The notes: generated by a model from the letters alone, not told the origin. A stretch of DNA of 64,000 bases from Rhodobacter sp. (GCA_020637555.1 JACKKF010000003.1:1-64000); one strand, 5' to 3'. Shown: positions 1 to 8,406, numbered from the stretch's first letter. Translations and numbers: made by a program.

Positions 1-235
1 CAAAGCCTCGTCCCGGCGCGCACGATCCGACAGCCGCGCAGGATCGGCTCGCTTGGCCAGATGGTCATGATAGGTGGACGGGGCGATCGGCGGAACCGCG
101 CAGATCGGCGTCCTTCAGGGCCAACGATCTCCCGGAACGTTGGCTGGACCCTTCGGACCCCCGTGCGCATCCCCGTGCGCGTCCCTCTCGGTGTTTGCCT
201 GCAAACGCCTGCCGGCAACGGATGAAACCCACCAT
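1..235 (-). pseudogene. IS3-family transposase orfB (DDE integrase subunit), 5' fragment
   Basis: The fragment starts at an ATG at 235 with MVGFI, matching the usual orfB start, but the frame is lost soon after and about 100 bases of unrelated sequence follow. From 114 down to the window edge an open frame resumes with PSTYHDHLAKRADPARLSDR and RARRDEAL, typical of the region before the rve catalytic core of IS3 orfB. The DDE catalytic core would lie left of position 1 and cannot be seen. An in-frame stop at 115-117 separates the two parts, so this copy is dead even if the rest is complete. Confidence 0.7.
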
Positions 236-635
236 CACGTCGACCTGCGGTCGTGCTCCGCCATCGCACGATACACGCTCGCCATTGTCCTCGGACCAAT
301 GGCGGACAAAGGCTCGCCCTTGCGAAGGATCTCGTTCGGCGGGGAAACGGTCCACCGGACTGTTTGCTGATCCGCCTCACCCTGGTGCAGCTCCCGGTTC
401 TCGCGTTCCAGCGCCTTCATCTTCTCCGCCATCTCGGTCGGAATGCCCGCTCGTCGGCCGCTGTCGACCTCGGCCTTCTTGACCCACGTGTTCAGCCTAT
501 GGGCCGAACAGCCGATCTTCGCCGCAATCGATACGATCGCCGCCAACGCGCGCCATGCTGACCCTCGTTGTCGAACACCAGCCCCACCGCGCGTTCACGC
601 ACTTTGGGGGAAAACTTGGTCGTTGTCTTGCTCAT
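235..635 (-). pseudogene. IS3-family transposase orfA, frameshifted and interrupted
   Basis: This was the helix-turn-helix subunit of an IS3 transposase. From an ATG at 635 the frame reads MSKTTTKFSPKVRERAVG, the usual start of this family. One base appears to be missing near 543, after which a second frame continues with SIAAKIGCSAHRLNTWVKK and the leucine-zipper segment GIPTEMAEKMKALERENREL. The normal ending (ANEILRK...AELDRR) is broken by about 15 extra residues before NEILRK and about a dozen after it. The first extra segment contains an imperfect palindrome at 345-365. The stop overlaps the orfB start as TGATG, the normal arrangement of the pair. Non-functional. Confidence 0.75.
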
Positions 636-728
636 GATGCTCCATCCAGCTCAGGAGTTGGAGCCTCCGGCAAACCCGGTGCGGTTCAGTCCGATCGGGG
701 GCGTGAACAGGGATCGGCGGGGCAGGTT

Positions 729-1460
729 TCAGGCCTGTTCCAGCGCGGTCACGATCTGCCCGAAATCCGCGGCCTTCAACGATGCGCCACCGACCAGCGC
801 GCCGTCCACATCGGCGATGGCGAAAATGTCAGACGCATTCGTGGGGTTCACCGACCCGCCATAAAGCAACATCATTGCGGGGTCCGGGGCGTTTTTGCGC
901 AGGAATGCGTGCACTTCCGCGATCTGTCCCCCGTCGGGCGTGCGCCCCGTGCCGATGGCCCAGACAGGTTCATAGGCGATGACGGTGTTGTCGGCGGTCG
1001 CGCCATCGGGCAGTGAGCCGGCCAATTGGGCGCCGATCACCGCCAGGGTTTCACCGGCATCGCGCTGCCCCTCGGTTTCCCCCAGGCAGACCACGGCGAT
1101 CAGGCCTTGGGCCCAGGCCGCGCGAACCTTGGCTGCGACCTCGGCGTTGCCTTCGCCATGATCGGCGCGCCGCTCCGAGTGGCCGAGGATCACATGCGTC
1201 GCGCCCGCATCCGCCAGCATCGCCGCCGAGATGTCGCCGGTATGCGCGCCCTTGGCGGCAGCGTGGCAATCCTGCCCGCCCAAGGTGACGGCGCTGCCCC
1301 TCAGGGCCTGGGCCATCGGTGCCAGCAGGGTTGCCGGCGGACACAGCAACACACCGACCGAGGGCGCGGGATGGGCGGCGGCCAGGGCACGGACCTCGTC
1401 CAGTTGGGCGGTCAGCCCGTTCATCTTCCAGTTCCCGGCGGCGAGTTTGCGTCTGCTCAT
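729..1460 (-). CDS. tpiA: Triosephosphate isomerase
   Basis: This cytosolic enzyme interconverts dihydroxyacetone phosphate and glyceraldehyde 3-phosphate in glycolysis, gluconeogenesis and the Calvin cycle. The 243-residue product has the expected length and all catalytic landmarks: Lys12 in AGNWKMNG, the electrophile His94 in ILGHSERR, the base Glu164 in AYEPVWAIGTG, and the phosphate-gripping GGSVNP near the C-terminus. It is transcribed divergently from ilvD with 128 bases between the start codons, so each gene probably has its own promoter there. The next sequence downstream is the IS3 remnant, about 40 bases beyond the stop. Confidence 0.97.
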   Translation of the reverse strand: MSRRKLAAGNWKMNGLTAQLDEVRALAAAHPAPSVGVLLCPPATLLAPMAQALRGSAVTLGGQDCHAAAKGAHTGDISAAMLADAGATHVILGHSERRADHGEGNAEVAAKVRAAWAQGLIAVVCLGETEGQRDAGETLAVIGAQLAGSLPDGATADNTVIAYEPVWAIGTGRTPDGGQIAEVHAFLRKNAPDPAMMLLYGGSVNPTNASDIFAIADVDGALVGGASLKAADFGQIVTALEQA

Positions 1461-1588
1461 GGGTGTCTCCCTGTTTTCCCCGTGTTACCGCGCCACCCCC
1501 GTCAGGCCAAGCCCGCAACGCGCCGCACCCTTGTTCGGCGCCCGTGGCTGCGGTATCGAGACGCACGAACCAGCCACGAGGATACACC

Positions 1589-3430
1589 ATGCCGCATTAC
1601 CGTTCCCGGCGATCCACCCACGGGCGCAACATGGCGGGGGCGCGCGGCCTCTGGCGCGCGACCGGCATGACCGACAGCGACTTTGGCAAGCCGATCATCG
1701 CGGTGGTCAACTCGTTCACGCAATTCGTGCCCGGCCATGTCCACCTCAAGGATCTGGGCCAGATGGTCGCCCGCGAGATCGAGGCCGCGGGCGGGGTCGC
1801 CAAGGAATTCAACACCATCGCGGTGGACGACGGCATCGCGATGGGCCATGACGGGATGCTCTATTCGCTGCCCTCGCGTGAGTTGATCGCGGACAGCGTG
1901 GAATACATGGTCAACGCCCATTGCGCCGACGCAATGGTCTGCATCTCGAACTGCGACAAGATCACGCCCGGAATGATGATGGCGGCGATGCGCCTGAACA
2001 TTCCGACGATCTTCGTTTCGGGTGGCCCGATGGAGGCCGGCAAGGTCCAGGTCGGTGATCTGGTCAAGGCCGTGGACCTGATCGACGCCATGATCGTTGC
2101 CGCCGACGACAGCTACACCGACGAACAGGTGAACGAGTTCGAACAGAACGCCTGTCCGACCTGTGGCTCGTGCTCGGGCATGTTCACCGCGAATTCGATG
2201 AACTGCCTGGCCGAGGCGATGGGCCTGGCGCTGCCCGGGAACGGGTCGATGCTGGCGACCCACGCCGACCGCAAGGAGATCTTCCTGGAAGCGGGGCGCC
2301 GCATCGTCGAGATCACCAAGGCGCATTACGAAAAGGGCGAGGCCGGTCATCTGCCGCGCGAGGTCGCGACGTTCCAGGCCTTCGAGAACGCGATGTCGCT
2401 GGATATCGCCATGGGGGGGTCCACGAACACCGTGCTGCACCTTCTGGCCATCGCCTATGAGGGCCAGGTCGATTTCACCATGGATGACATCGACCGGCTC
2501 AGCCGCAAGGTGCCGGTGCTGTGCAAGGTCGCGCCGTCGGTGTCGAATGTTCACATGGAAGACGTGCACCGCGCGGGCGGGATCATGGGCATCCTGGGCG
2601 AGATGCATCGCGGCGGGCTGCTGCACGGCGATGTGCGCACGGTCCATTCGGCCACCATGGCCGAGGCGCTGGCAAAGTGGGACATCAAGACCGCGAACGA
2701 CCCCAAGGTCGAGGAATTCTACCGCGCCGCCCCGGGCGGGGTGCGGACCACGCAGGCGTTCAGCACTCAGAACCGTTACAAGGAACTGGACGCCGACCGC
2801 GCAAATGGCGTGATCCGCACGGTCGAGAATGCCTTTTCCAGGGACGGCGGCCTGGCGGTTCTGTTCGGCAACATCGCCGAAAACGGCTGCATCGTGAAAA
2901 CGGCCGGTGTGGACGACTCGATCCTGAAATTCACCGGCACGGCCAAGGTCTATGAATCGCAGGACGCGGCGGTGAACGGCATCCTGACGGGCAAGGTCAC
3001 GGCGGGTGAGGTCGTGGTGATCCGCTACGAAGGGCCTCAGGGCGGGCCGGGGATGCAGGAGATGCTGTATCCGACCAGCTATCTGAAGTCCAAGGGCCTG
3101 GGCAAGGCCTGCGCGCTTCTGACCGACGGGCGGTTCTCGGGCGGGACCTCGGGCCTGTCGATCGGCCATGTGTCGCCCGAGGCGGCCGAAGGCGGTCTGA
3201 TCGGTCTGGTGGAAACCGGCGACCGGATCGAAATCGACATCCCCAACCGCACGATCAACCTGGCGGTGGATGCGGCAACGCTCGAGTCGCGCCGCGCGGC
3301 CAAGGGGCCGCTGCCCTGGAAACCGGCCGAACAGCGCAAGCGCGCCGTTTCGACCGCGCTCAAGGCCTATGCGATGCTGGCGTCGTCGGCGGCCAAGGGC
3401 GGCGTGCGGATCCTGCCGGGCGACGAATGA
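1589..3430 (+). CDS. ilvD: Dihydroxy-acid dehydratase
   Basis: This Fe-S dehydratase converts 2,3-dihydroxy-3-methylbutanoate and its methylpentanoate homologue to the 2-oxo acids in valine and isoleucine synthesis. The 613-residue product has the family signatures: CISNCDKITPGM around Cys122, CPTCGSCSGMF (Cys189, 192, 195), which supply iron-sulfur ligands, and GRFSGGTSGLSIGHVSPEA near residue 510. The frame is open much further upstream, to about 1319, but MPHYRSRRSTHGRN is the normal family N-terminus and an AGGA-like site lies at 1579-1583, so 1589 is the start. The leader has a small hairpin (1520-1541); no attenuator peptide is visible. Confidence 0.97.
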   Translation: MPHYRSRRSTHGRNMAGARGLWRATGMTDSDFGKPIIAVVNSFTQFVPGHVHLKDLGQMVAREIEAAGGVAKEFNTIAVDDGIAMGHDGMLYSLPSRELIADSVEYMVNAHCADAMVCISNCDKITPGMMMAAMRLNIPTIFVSGGPMEAGKVQVGDLVKAVDLIDAMIVAADDSYTDEQVNEFEQNACPTCGSCSGMFTANSMNCLAEAMGLALPGNGSMLATHADRKEIFLEAGRRIVEITKAHYEKGEAGHLPREVATFQAFENAMSLDIAMGGSTNTVLHLLAIAYEGQVDFTMDDIDRLSRKVPVLCKVAPSVSNVHMEDVHRAGGIMGILGEMHRGGLLHGDVRTVHSATMAEALAKWDIKTANDPKVEEFYRAAPGGVRTTQAFSTQNRYKELDADRANGVIRTVENAFSRDGGLAVLFGNIAENGCIVKTAGVDDSILKFTGTAKVYESQDAAVNGILTGKVTAGEVVVIRYEGPQGGPGMQEMLYPTSYLKSKGLGKACALLTDGRFSGGTSGLSIGHVSPEAAEGGLIGLVETGDRIEIDIPNRTINLAVDAATLESRRAAKGPLPWKPAEQRKRAVSTALKAYAMLASSAAKGGVRILPGDE

Positions 3431-3503
3431 ACCGGCCCATTCCCCGGGGGCCGTTGGCCGGCGTCCGGGGGACTTCCAGTCCGTGTCAGAACCGAGGGTC
3501 CGC

Positions 3504-4073
3504 ATGATCCGCATCCTTCCCCTGGCCCTGATGGCCTGCCTGTGCACCGGGCCTGTCCTGGCGCAGATGTCCGGGCACGCATCGATGCACGCGATGATGC
3601 ACGGGCACGGCGCCGACGGCACCGGCCATGACGAGGCGACGATGCCCGGCCTTCAGGGGCTGGATGCGACGCCCGGGGAAAGCGCCGAGCTCGCGGTCCT
3701 GTTTCGCAATTTCCAGACCCTGACGCGCGAGGTCGACACCCTTCCTGACGGGATCCGCACCGTGACCCGCTCCTCTGATCCCGAGGTGATGGCCGCGCTG
3801 GTCAGTCACGTTGCGGGCATGACCGCCCGTGTGGCCGACGGACGCGATCCGCAGATCTTCATCCAGAGCCCGACACTGGACATCTTCTTCGCCCGGCCCC
3901 AGGCCATCACGACGGAGATCGAGGTCACCGATGCGGGGGTGGTTGTCACGCAAACCTCGACCGATCCCGAGGTGGTCGCGGCGCTGCACACCCACGCCGG
4001 CGAAGTCAGCGACATGGCGGCCCGCGGGATGCAGGCCGTGCACGAGCGGATGATGCGCGCCGCCGGCAACTGA
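3504..4073 (+). CDS. Exported His/Met-rich protein of unknown function
   Basis: I do not recognise a family. The 189-residue product begins with a clear Sec signal peptide (hydrophobic LPLALMACLCTGPVLA, cleavage near residue 20). A short histidine- and methionine-rich stretch follows (SGHASMHAMMHGHGADG), which looks like a soft-metal binding segment. The rest is a compact acidic alpha/beta region with many His and Met residues near the C-terminus (HTHAGEVSDM, MQAVHERMM). A periplasmic copper or other metal-related role is an inference from composition only. It lies 73 bases downstream of ilvD on the same strand and could be read from that promoter, but no functional link is evident. Confidence 0.75.
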   Translation: MIRILPLALMACLCTGPVLAQMSGHASMHAMMHGHGADGTGHDEATMPGLQGLDATPGESAELAVLFRNFQTLTREVDTLPDGIRTVTRSSDPEVMAALVSHVAGMTARVADGRDPQIFIQSPTLDIFFARPQAITTEIEVTDAGVVVTQTSTDPEVVAALHTHAGEVSDMAARGMQAVHERMMRAAGN

Positions 4074-4151
4074 CCGGGCTTTGCCGCGCATCCTGGGGCA
4101 GGACAGATCCCGGGGGCGCAGGGCAGGGCCCTTGGCGCGCGCATCCGGCGG

Positions 4152-4544
4152 CTATTCGGCCGCCTTCGATGCGTCAAGCCGCGCTTTCAGGGTTTCGACA
4201 TCCTCGAACTTGACGCTTTCGCCGCAGCCGCACGCCTCGGACACGTTGGGATTGCGAAACTTGAACCCGCTTTCCAGAAGCCCGGTTTCATAGTCGATTT
4301 CGGTTCCGAACAGGAACATCTGCGCCATCGGCGCGATGATCACCCGGGCCTCGCCCTGTTCGATGACCTCTTCATGCGGTTCGATCGCTTCGGCGAAGTC
4401 CATCGTGTATTCCATGCCCGCGCAGCCGCCCTTCTTGACGCCGATGCGCAGGCCCATCGTGCCGCCCTTGGCCATCAGCCGGGCGATGTGACGCTCGGCG
4501 GCGGGGGTCAGGGTCACGGGGGATTTTCCCGGGATGCCGAACAT
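4152..4544 (-). CDS. A-type iron-sulfur carrier (HesB/IscA/SufA family)
   Basis: A-type carriers accept [2Fe-2S] or [4Fe-4S] clusters from the assembly scaffold and pass them to apoproteins in the cytosol. The 130-residue product has the three invariant cysteines: one in KKGGCAGMEY and the CGC pair in NVSEACGCGESV near the C-terminus. The ATG at 4544 lies five bases after the stop of the upstream DUF59 gene. An ATG further upstream at 4604 would lie inside that gene and is rejected. This pair often ends suf operons; here sufBCDS are not adjacent. The sequence does not decide between SufA, IscA and ErpA. Confidence 0.9.
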   Translation of the reverse strand: MFGIPGKSPVTLTPAAERHIARLMAKGGTMGLRIGVKKGGCAGMEYTMDFAEAIEPHEEVIEQGEARVIIAPMAQMFLFGTEIDYETGLLESGFKFRNPNVSEACGCGESVKFEDVETLKARLDASKAAE

Positions 4545-4549
4545 GATGC

Positions 4550-4918
4550 TTACATGAACCCCAGTTCCAGGCGGGCCTCGTCGGACATCATGTCCATGCC
4601 CCATTGCGGGTCAAAGGTCATCTCGACCTCGACATCCTTGACGCCGGGAACGACGCTGACAGCATCCGAAACCCAGCCGGGCATCTCACCGGCGACCGGG
4701 CAGCCGGGCGCGGTCAGGGTCATGATGATCCGCACGACCGACGTGTCGTCGATCGCGATGGTATAAACCAGCCCCAGATCGTAGATATTGACCGGAATCT
4801 CGGGATCGAACACGGTGCGACAGGCATCGACCACGCTGTCATACAACGGGTGCTCGGTGGTCGAGGGCGCGATCAGCGGGGTGCCTTCGGCGGCATTTGT
4901 GGCAGGCGAGGCGTCCAT
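4550..4918 (-). CDS. sufT: SufT-like DUF59/MIP18-family Fe-S assembly protein
   Basis: DUF59 proteins help mature iron-sulfur proteins; the SufT type is usually found with suf genes. The 122-residue product has an unstructured N-terminal 25 residues and then the DUF59 core: VFDPEIPVNIYDLGLVY, TLTAPGCPVAGEMPGWV with the reactive family cysteine, and the closing FDPQWGMDMMSDEARLELG. It is translated just ahead of the A-type carrier with a five-base gap, so the two are almost certainly one transcript. A weak promoter-like sequence lies at 4946-4974. The neighbouring crotonase gene upstream ends 77 bases away on the same strand and may or may not be co-transcribed. Confidence 0.88.
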   Translation of the reverse strand: MDASPATNAAEGTPLIAPSTTEHPLYDSVVDACRTVFDPEIPVNIYDLGLVYTIAIDDTSVVRIIMTLTAPGCPVAGEMPGWVSDAVSVVPGVKDVEVEMTFDPQWGMDMMSDEARLELGFM

Positions 4919-4945
4919 GCGTCCCTCATTCTATTCCTGAGCGAA

Positions 4946-4974
4946 GATATAAGTTTATGCCCGGGGTGCGTAAA
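4946..4974 (-). promoter_or_regulatory. Possible sigma-70 promoter for the sufT-carrier pair
   Basis: Reading the minus strand, TTTACG (4974-4969) and TATATC (4951-4946) are separated by 17 bases and lie about 30 bases upstream of the DUF59 start. Each hexamer matches the consensus at four positions. The surrounding stretch is AT-rich compared with its neighbours, which supports a promoter. No Fur, RirA or IscR operator is obvious. Confidence 0.3.
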
Positions 4975-4995
4975 GGGGCCAGGGGCAGATTCCGC

Positions 4996-5721
4996 TCAGA
5001 GGCGGCCCTCGTCCAGAAAGTGGCGCACCATCACCGGCCCGGCAAGCGCATAGGCCTGCTCAAGCGGCAGCTCCATATGGGCGGACAGGCAGGCGCGACC
5101 TTCCCGGATGGGGGCAGGGTTGCGGCCGGCCAGCGTGCGGGCAAAGGCCGTGACCCGGCCGGGCAGGTCCGCGGGCGGGTGCACCTCGGTCACCAGACCT
5201 ACGCGCAGGGCCCAGGCCGCATCGCGATCCTCTCCGGACAGCAGCAGGTCGTTGACCGCCTTGCGGCCGATGGCGCGCGCGACCGCGACCGCGGGCGTGG
5301 TGCAGAAGCCGCCGTTTCGCACGCCGGGCAGGCAGAAGCGCGCGCTGTCCGCCGCAAAGGCCAGATCGCAGGCGGCGACCAGTTGCAGGCCCGCGGCGGT
5401 CGCGATCCCTTCGACCTGCGCAAGGACCGGCACGGGGCTGCGGGCGATGGCGATCATCAGCGCGGCACAGGCATCGAACAGCTCGGTCAGAAAGGCCGCG
5501 CCCCTGTCCGGTGCGGCGCGATGGCGGGCGATCTCCTTCAGGTCATGGCCCGCGCAAAAGATATGCCCGGGCCCGTGAATCACGATGACCCGCGCCTCGG
5601 GCGCATCGAGCGCACCGTGCAGCGCGCGGATCATGGGCAGCGACAGCGGATGCGCGATGCCGTTGCCCAGCGTGAGGGTCAGCACGCCCGCCTCCAGCGA
5701 AGAAGAGATCAGGTCCGTCAT
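4996..5721 (-). CDS. Crotonase-family protein resembling ECHDC3, lacking the hydratase glutamates
   Basis: Crotonase-fold proteins act on acyl-CoA thioesters. The 241-residue product has the CoA/oxyanion segments FCAGHDLKEI and GIATAAGLQLVAACDLAFA. Classical enoyl-CoA hydratases have catalytic glutamates in the GGGxELA and GxPEV segments; here those positions read Gln (AAGLQLV) and Gly (LPGVRNGGFC). This pattern, with the FC-TP motif, resembles ECHDC3, so hydratase activity is doubtful. The ATG at 5721 (MTDLISSSLEAG) is chosen over a longer open frame because it gives the family N-terminus and leaves an 82-base intergenic region to the divergent tgt gene. Confidence 0.85.
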   Translation of the reverse strand: MTDLISSSLEAGVLTLTLGNGIAHPLSLPMIRALHGALDAPEARVIVIHGPGHIFCAGHDLKEIARHRAAPDRGAAFLTELFDACAALMIAIARSPVPVLAQVEGIATAAGLQLVAACDLAFAADSARFCLPGVRNGGFCTTPAVAVARAIGRKAVNDLLLSGEDRDAAWALRVGLVTEVHPPADLPGRVTAFARTLAGRNPAPIREGRACLSAHMELPLEQAYALAGPVMVRHFLDEGRL

Positions 5722-5803
5722 GGTCGCACAGTGCGCCACCGCAGGCTGCTCTGGCAAGAGGGCGCGCGCCGCGTTAAACGGGCTGGCGAAAGAGAGGCCC
5801 GGC

Positions 5804-6934
5804 ATGAGCGAACGCTTTTCCTTTACCCTGAACGCCACCGATGGCGCGGCGCGCACCGGCGTGATCCACACTCCGCGTGGCGAGATCCGCACACCGGCCT
5901 TCATGCCCGTCGGGACTGCCGGCACGGTCAAGGCGATGATGCCGGACAGCGTGCGCGCGACCGGGGCGGATATCCTGCTGGGGAACACCTATCACCTGAT
6001 GCTGAGGCCCACGGCCGAACGGATCCATGCGCTGGGCGGCCTGCATCGGTTCATGAACTGGGACCGGCCGATCCTGACCGATTCGGGCGGATTTCAGGTG
6101 ATGTCGCTGGCCAGCCTGCGCAAGCTGACAGAGGAGGGCGTGCGCTTCTCCAGTCATATCGACGGATCGAAGCACATGCTGACCCCTGAGCGGTCCATGG
6201 AAATCCAGCGTCTGCTGGGGTCCGACATCGTGATGGCCTTTGATGAATGTCCGGCCCTTCCAGCCGATGACAAGCGCGTGGCCGAATCCATGCGCCTGTC
6301 GATGCGCTGGGCGCAGCGGTCGCGCGACGCGTTCGGCGATCGGCCCGGCCATGCGCTGTTCGGGATCATGCAGGGGGGCGTCTCGCCCGAGTTGCGGGCG
6401 GAAAGCGCCGAGGCTCTGGTTGCAATCGGGTTTGACGGCTATGCGGTCGGCGGGCTGGCCGTGGGCGAAGGGCAAGAGGCGATGTTCGGCGTTCTCGACT
6501 ATGCGCCCGGCCATCTGCCTGCGAACAAGCCCCGCTATCTGATGGGGGTTGGCAAGCCCGACGATATCGTCGGCGCGGTGGAACGCGGGATCGACATGAT
6601 GGATTGCGTGCTGCCGTCGCGATCGGGGCGGACCGGGCAGGGCTGGACACGGCGCGGCGCGATCAATCTGAAGAACGCGCGGCACCGCGACGATCCCCGC
6701 CCCCTGGACGAGGCCTGCACCTGTCCGGCGTGCCGCAGCTATTCGCGCGCCTATCTGCATCACGTCGTGCGCGCCGACGAGATCATCGGCTCGATGCTGC
6801 TGACCTGGCACAACCTGCACTATTATCAGGCGCTGATGCAGGGTTTGCGCGACGCGATCGCCGACGGACGCCTGGGCGATTTTGTCGCCGACTTCCACGC
6901 GCAACGGGCCGCGGGCGATATCGAACCGCTGTAG
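5804..6934 (+). CDS. tgt: tRNA-guanine(34) transglycosylase (queuine/preQ1)
   Basis: Tgt exchanges guanine 34 of tRNAs with GUN anticodons for preQ1 in queuosine synthesis. The 376-residue product has the expected length. Seen in it are the base-binding segment LTDSGGFQVMSLA, GIMQGG, the catalytic region GIDMMDCVLPSRSGRTGQ, and the zinc site CTCPACRSYSRAYLHH with its distal histidine in TWHNLHYY. Start: ATG 5804 (MSERFSFTLNAT), preceded by AGAGAGG. An in-frame start at 5585 would overlap the divergent crotonase gene and is not needed. No other queuosine genes are adjacent. Confidence 0.96.
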   Translation: MSERFSFTLNATDGAARTGVIHTPRGEIRTPAFMPVGTAGTVKAMMPDSVRATGADILLGNTYHLMLRPTAERIHALGGLHRFMNWDRPILTDSGGFQVMSLASLRKLTEEGVRFSSHIDGSKHMLTPERSMEIQRLLGSDIVMAFDECPALPADDKRVAESMRLSMRWAQRSRDAFGDRPGHALFGIMQGGVSPELRAESAEALVAIGFDGYAVGGLAVGEGQEAMFGVLDYAPGHLPANKPRYLMGVGKPDDIVGAVERGIDMMDCVLPSRSGRTGQGWTRRGAINLKNARHRDDPRPLDEACTCPACRSYSRAYLHHVVRADEIIGSMLLTWHNLHYYQALMQGLRDAIADGRLGDFVADFHAQRAAGDIEPL

Positions 6935-6981
6935 CCAGGCCGACCCGGCGCGCGCCGGGACCGACCGGCCGTCAAGGGCCC

Positions 6982-8277
6982 TCACATCCGGCGGATTCGC
7001 AGGCGGGTCAGGCGGTTTTCCTGGCGTTCGACCACCGCGAACCGGAAGCCGTGGAACTGGAACACCTGGCCGGCCTCGGGGATGGCCTGGGCCTCGTGGA
7101 TGACCAGGCCGGCGACGGTGTTCGCCTCGTCATCGGGCAGGGCCCAGTCCATCGCGCGGTTCAGGTCGCGGATCGTCATCGCGCCGTCGATCTCGATCGC
7201 GCCCGAGTCGAGGCGCGTGATCGGGTCCTCGGTCGGCAGGTCGTGTTCGTCCACGATCTCGCCGACGATTTCCTCGAGGATGTCTTCCAGTGTAATCAGG
7301 CCCAGAAGCGCGCCGTATTCGTCGATCACCAGCGCGAAATGGCGCCGCTGTTGCAGGAACTGCTGCATCTGCTCATCCAGCGGCGTCGTGTCCGGCACGA
7401 AATAGGGCGCGCGGGCGACGCTGAGGATATCCAGTTTCTCGACCGCGCCGAAATGGCCGCCGGCTTCGGTCACCAGGCGATGAACCTCGCGCATCAGGTC
7501 GCGCGAATGGATCACGCCGACGATGTTTTCGGGTTCGTCCCGCCAGGCGGGCAGGCGCGAATGGGGCGAATTGACCGATTGCGCAATGATCTCGATCACG
7601 GGGGCATCGATGTTGACCGTTTCCAGGTGCGACCGGTGCAGCATCACTTCCTCGACCGTGCGGCTGGCCAGGTCCAGCGCCCCCAGCAGCCGGTCGCGGT
7701 CCTCCTTGTCCACGGTGCCTTCCTGATGGCCCAGCGCCAGCGTGCCCGCGATTTCCTCGTGATAGGACAGCACGGCGCTGTCGGGATCGGTGCGCACGCC
7801 GACCAGCGCCAGGATCCCGCGCACCAGAACCCGCACGGCGCTGACGACAGGGGCGAACACCAGCACGATCAACCGGATCGGCCCCGCGACGCGCGCGGCG
7901 GCGGTTTCGGGGTTGGTGATGGCATAGGTCTTTGGCAGGACCTCGGCAAAGACCAGAACCAGGACGGTCATGATCAGGGTCGCCATGGCCACGCCCGAAT
8001 CGCCGAACAGCCGTGTGAACAGCGCCGTCGCCAACGAGGCCGACAGGATGTTGACCAGGTTGTTGCCCAGCAGGACCGATCCGATCAGCCGCTCGCTGTC
8101 CTCGGTCACGTTGAGCGCGGTTTCGGCGCCCTTGGACCCTTTGTCGGCCTGGGCGCGCAGCTTGGCCCGGGACGAGGCGGTCAGGGCGGTTTCGCTGCCG
8201 GAAAAGAAGGCGGACAGGACCAGAAGCGCGAGGATCGAGGCGCTGGTGATCCAGAAGGCGGTGTCAAACGTGGTCAT
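6982..8277 (-). CDS. CNNM/CorC-family membrane protein with CBS pair
   Basis: This is a 431-residue inner-membrane protein of the HlyC/CorC (CNNM) group, thought to take part in Mg2+ or Co2+ efflux. The first 190 residues form the DUF21 transmembrane domain with the signatures SAFFSGSETALTASSRAKLR and VLVFAEVLPKTYAI. A CBS pair follows (about 210-340, including IGVIHSRDL-like and LVIDEYGALLGLITLEDILE segments). The C-terminal 80 residues are the CorC_HlyC domain (AMTIRDLNRAMDWALPDDE). The order and length are normal. It is convergent with tgt with 47 bases between stops, and the ATG at 8277 begins MTTFDTAFWITSAS. Confidence 0.93.
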   Translation of the reverse strand: MTTFDTAFWITSASILALLVLSAFFSGSETALTASSRAKLRAQADKGSKGAETALNVTEDSERLIGSVLLGNNLVNILSASLATALFTRLFGDSGVAMATLIMTVLVLVFAEVLPKTYAITNPETAAARVAGPIRLIVLVFAPVVSAVRVLVRGILALVGVRTDPDSAVLSYHEEIAGTLALGHQEGTVDKEDRDRLLGALDLASRTVEEVMLHRSHLETVNIDAPVIEIIAQSVNSPHSRLPAWRDEPENIVGVIHSRDLMREVHRLVTEAGGHFGAVEKLDILSVARAPYFVPDTTPLDEQMQQFLQQRRHFALVIDEYGALLGLITLEDILEEIVGEIVDEHDLPTEDPITRLDSGAIEIDGAMTIRDLNRAMDWALPDDEANTVAGLVIHEAQAIPEAGQVFQFHGFRFAVVERQENRLTRLRIRRM

Positions 8278-8341
8278 GGCTCACTCGGTGGGGCTGGGCG
8301 CCAAGATAGGGGCGGCGGGGCGACCTGCACAAGAGTTGCGG

Positions 8342-8375
8342 AAAAACAAAGCCCCGCGGCCTGGGGCTGCGGGGC
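8342..8375 (-). terminator. Rho-independent terminator after the DUF882 gene
   Basis: Read on the minus strand, a seven-base-pair stem (GCCCCGC at 8375-8369 with GCGGGGC at 8357-8351) encloses an 11-base loop. It is followed directly by TTTGTTTTTC. It lies about 30 bases past the stop of the DUF882 gene and before the CNNM gene, so it separates the two leftward units. Confidence 0.75.
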
Positions 8376-8406
8376 GACAGTCTGGGGAACAGGTTCAGGT
8401 GACGGA

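Larger units (their letters stand above)
1..688 (-). mobile_element. Decayed IS3-family insertion sequence, cut by the left window edge
   Basis: The element is recognised from remains of both IS3 transposase reading frames on the minus strand, orfA (235-635) followed by orfB (1-235). The probable outer end is the inverted-repeat-like stretch at about 664-688, which on the minus strand starts TGAACCGC and ends the element just upstream of orfA. Both frames are disrupted, so the copy cannot encode an active transposase. The other end lies outside the window, so target duplication cannot be checked. The end assignment is from memory of related elements and is less certain than the transposase identification. 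Confidence 0.75.

Noticed and set aside
1461..1588. Possible attenuator or riboswitch in the ilvD leader
   Set aside because: Only a small hairpin (1520-1541) is present; there is no leader peptide with clustered Ile, Leu or Val codons and no terminator.
1502..3622. Open frame of about 700 codons on the minus strand across ilvD
   Set aside because: It is a GC-bias shadow of ilvD; no recognisable domain.
4545..4604. Longer N-terminus for the A-type Fe-S carrier from an ATG at 4604
   Set aside because: It would lie within the end of the DUF59 gene and adds a non-family sequence; 4544 gives the usual short start.
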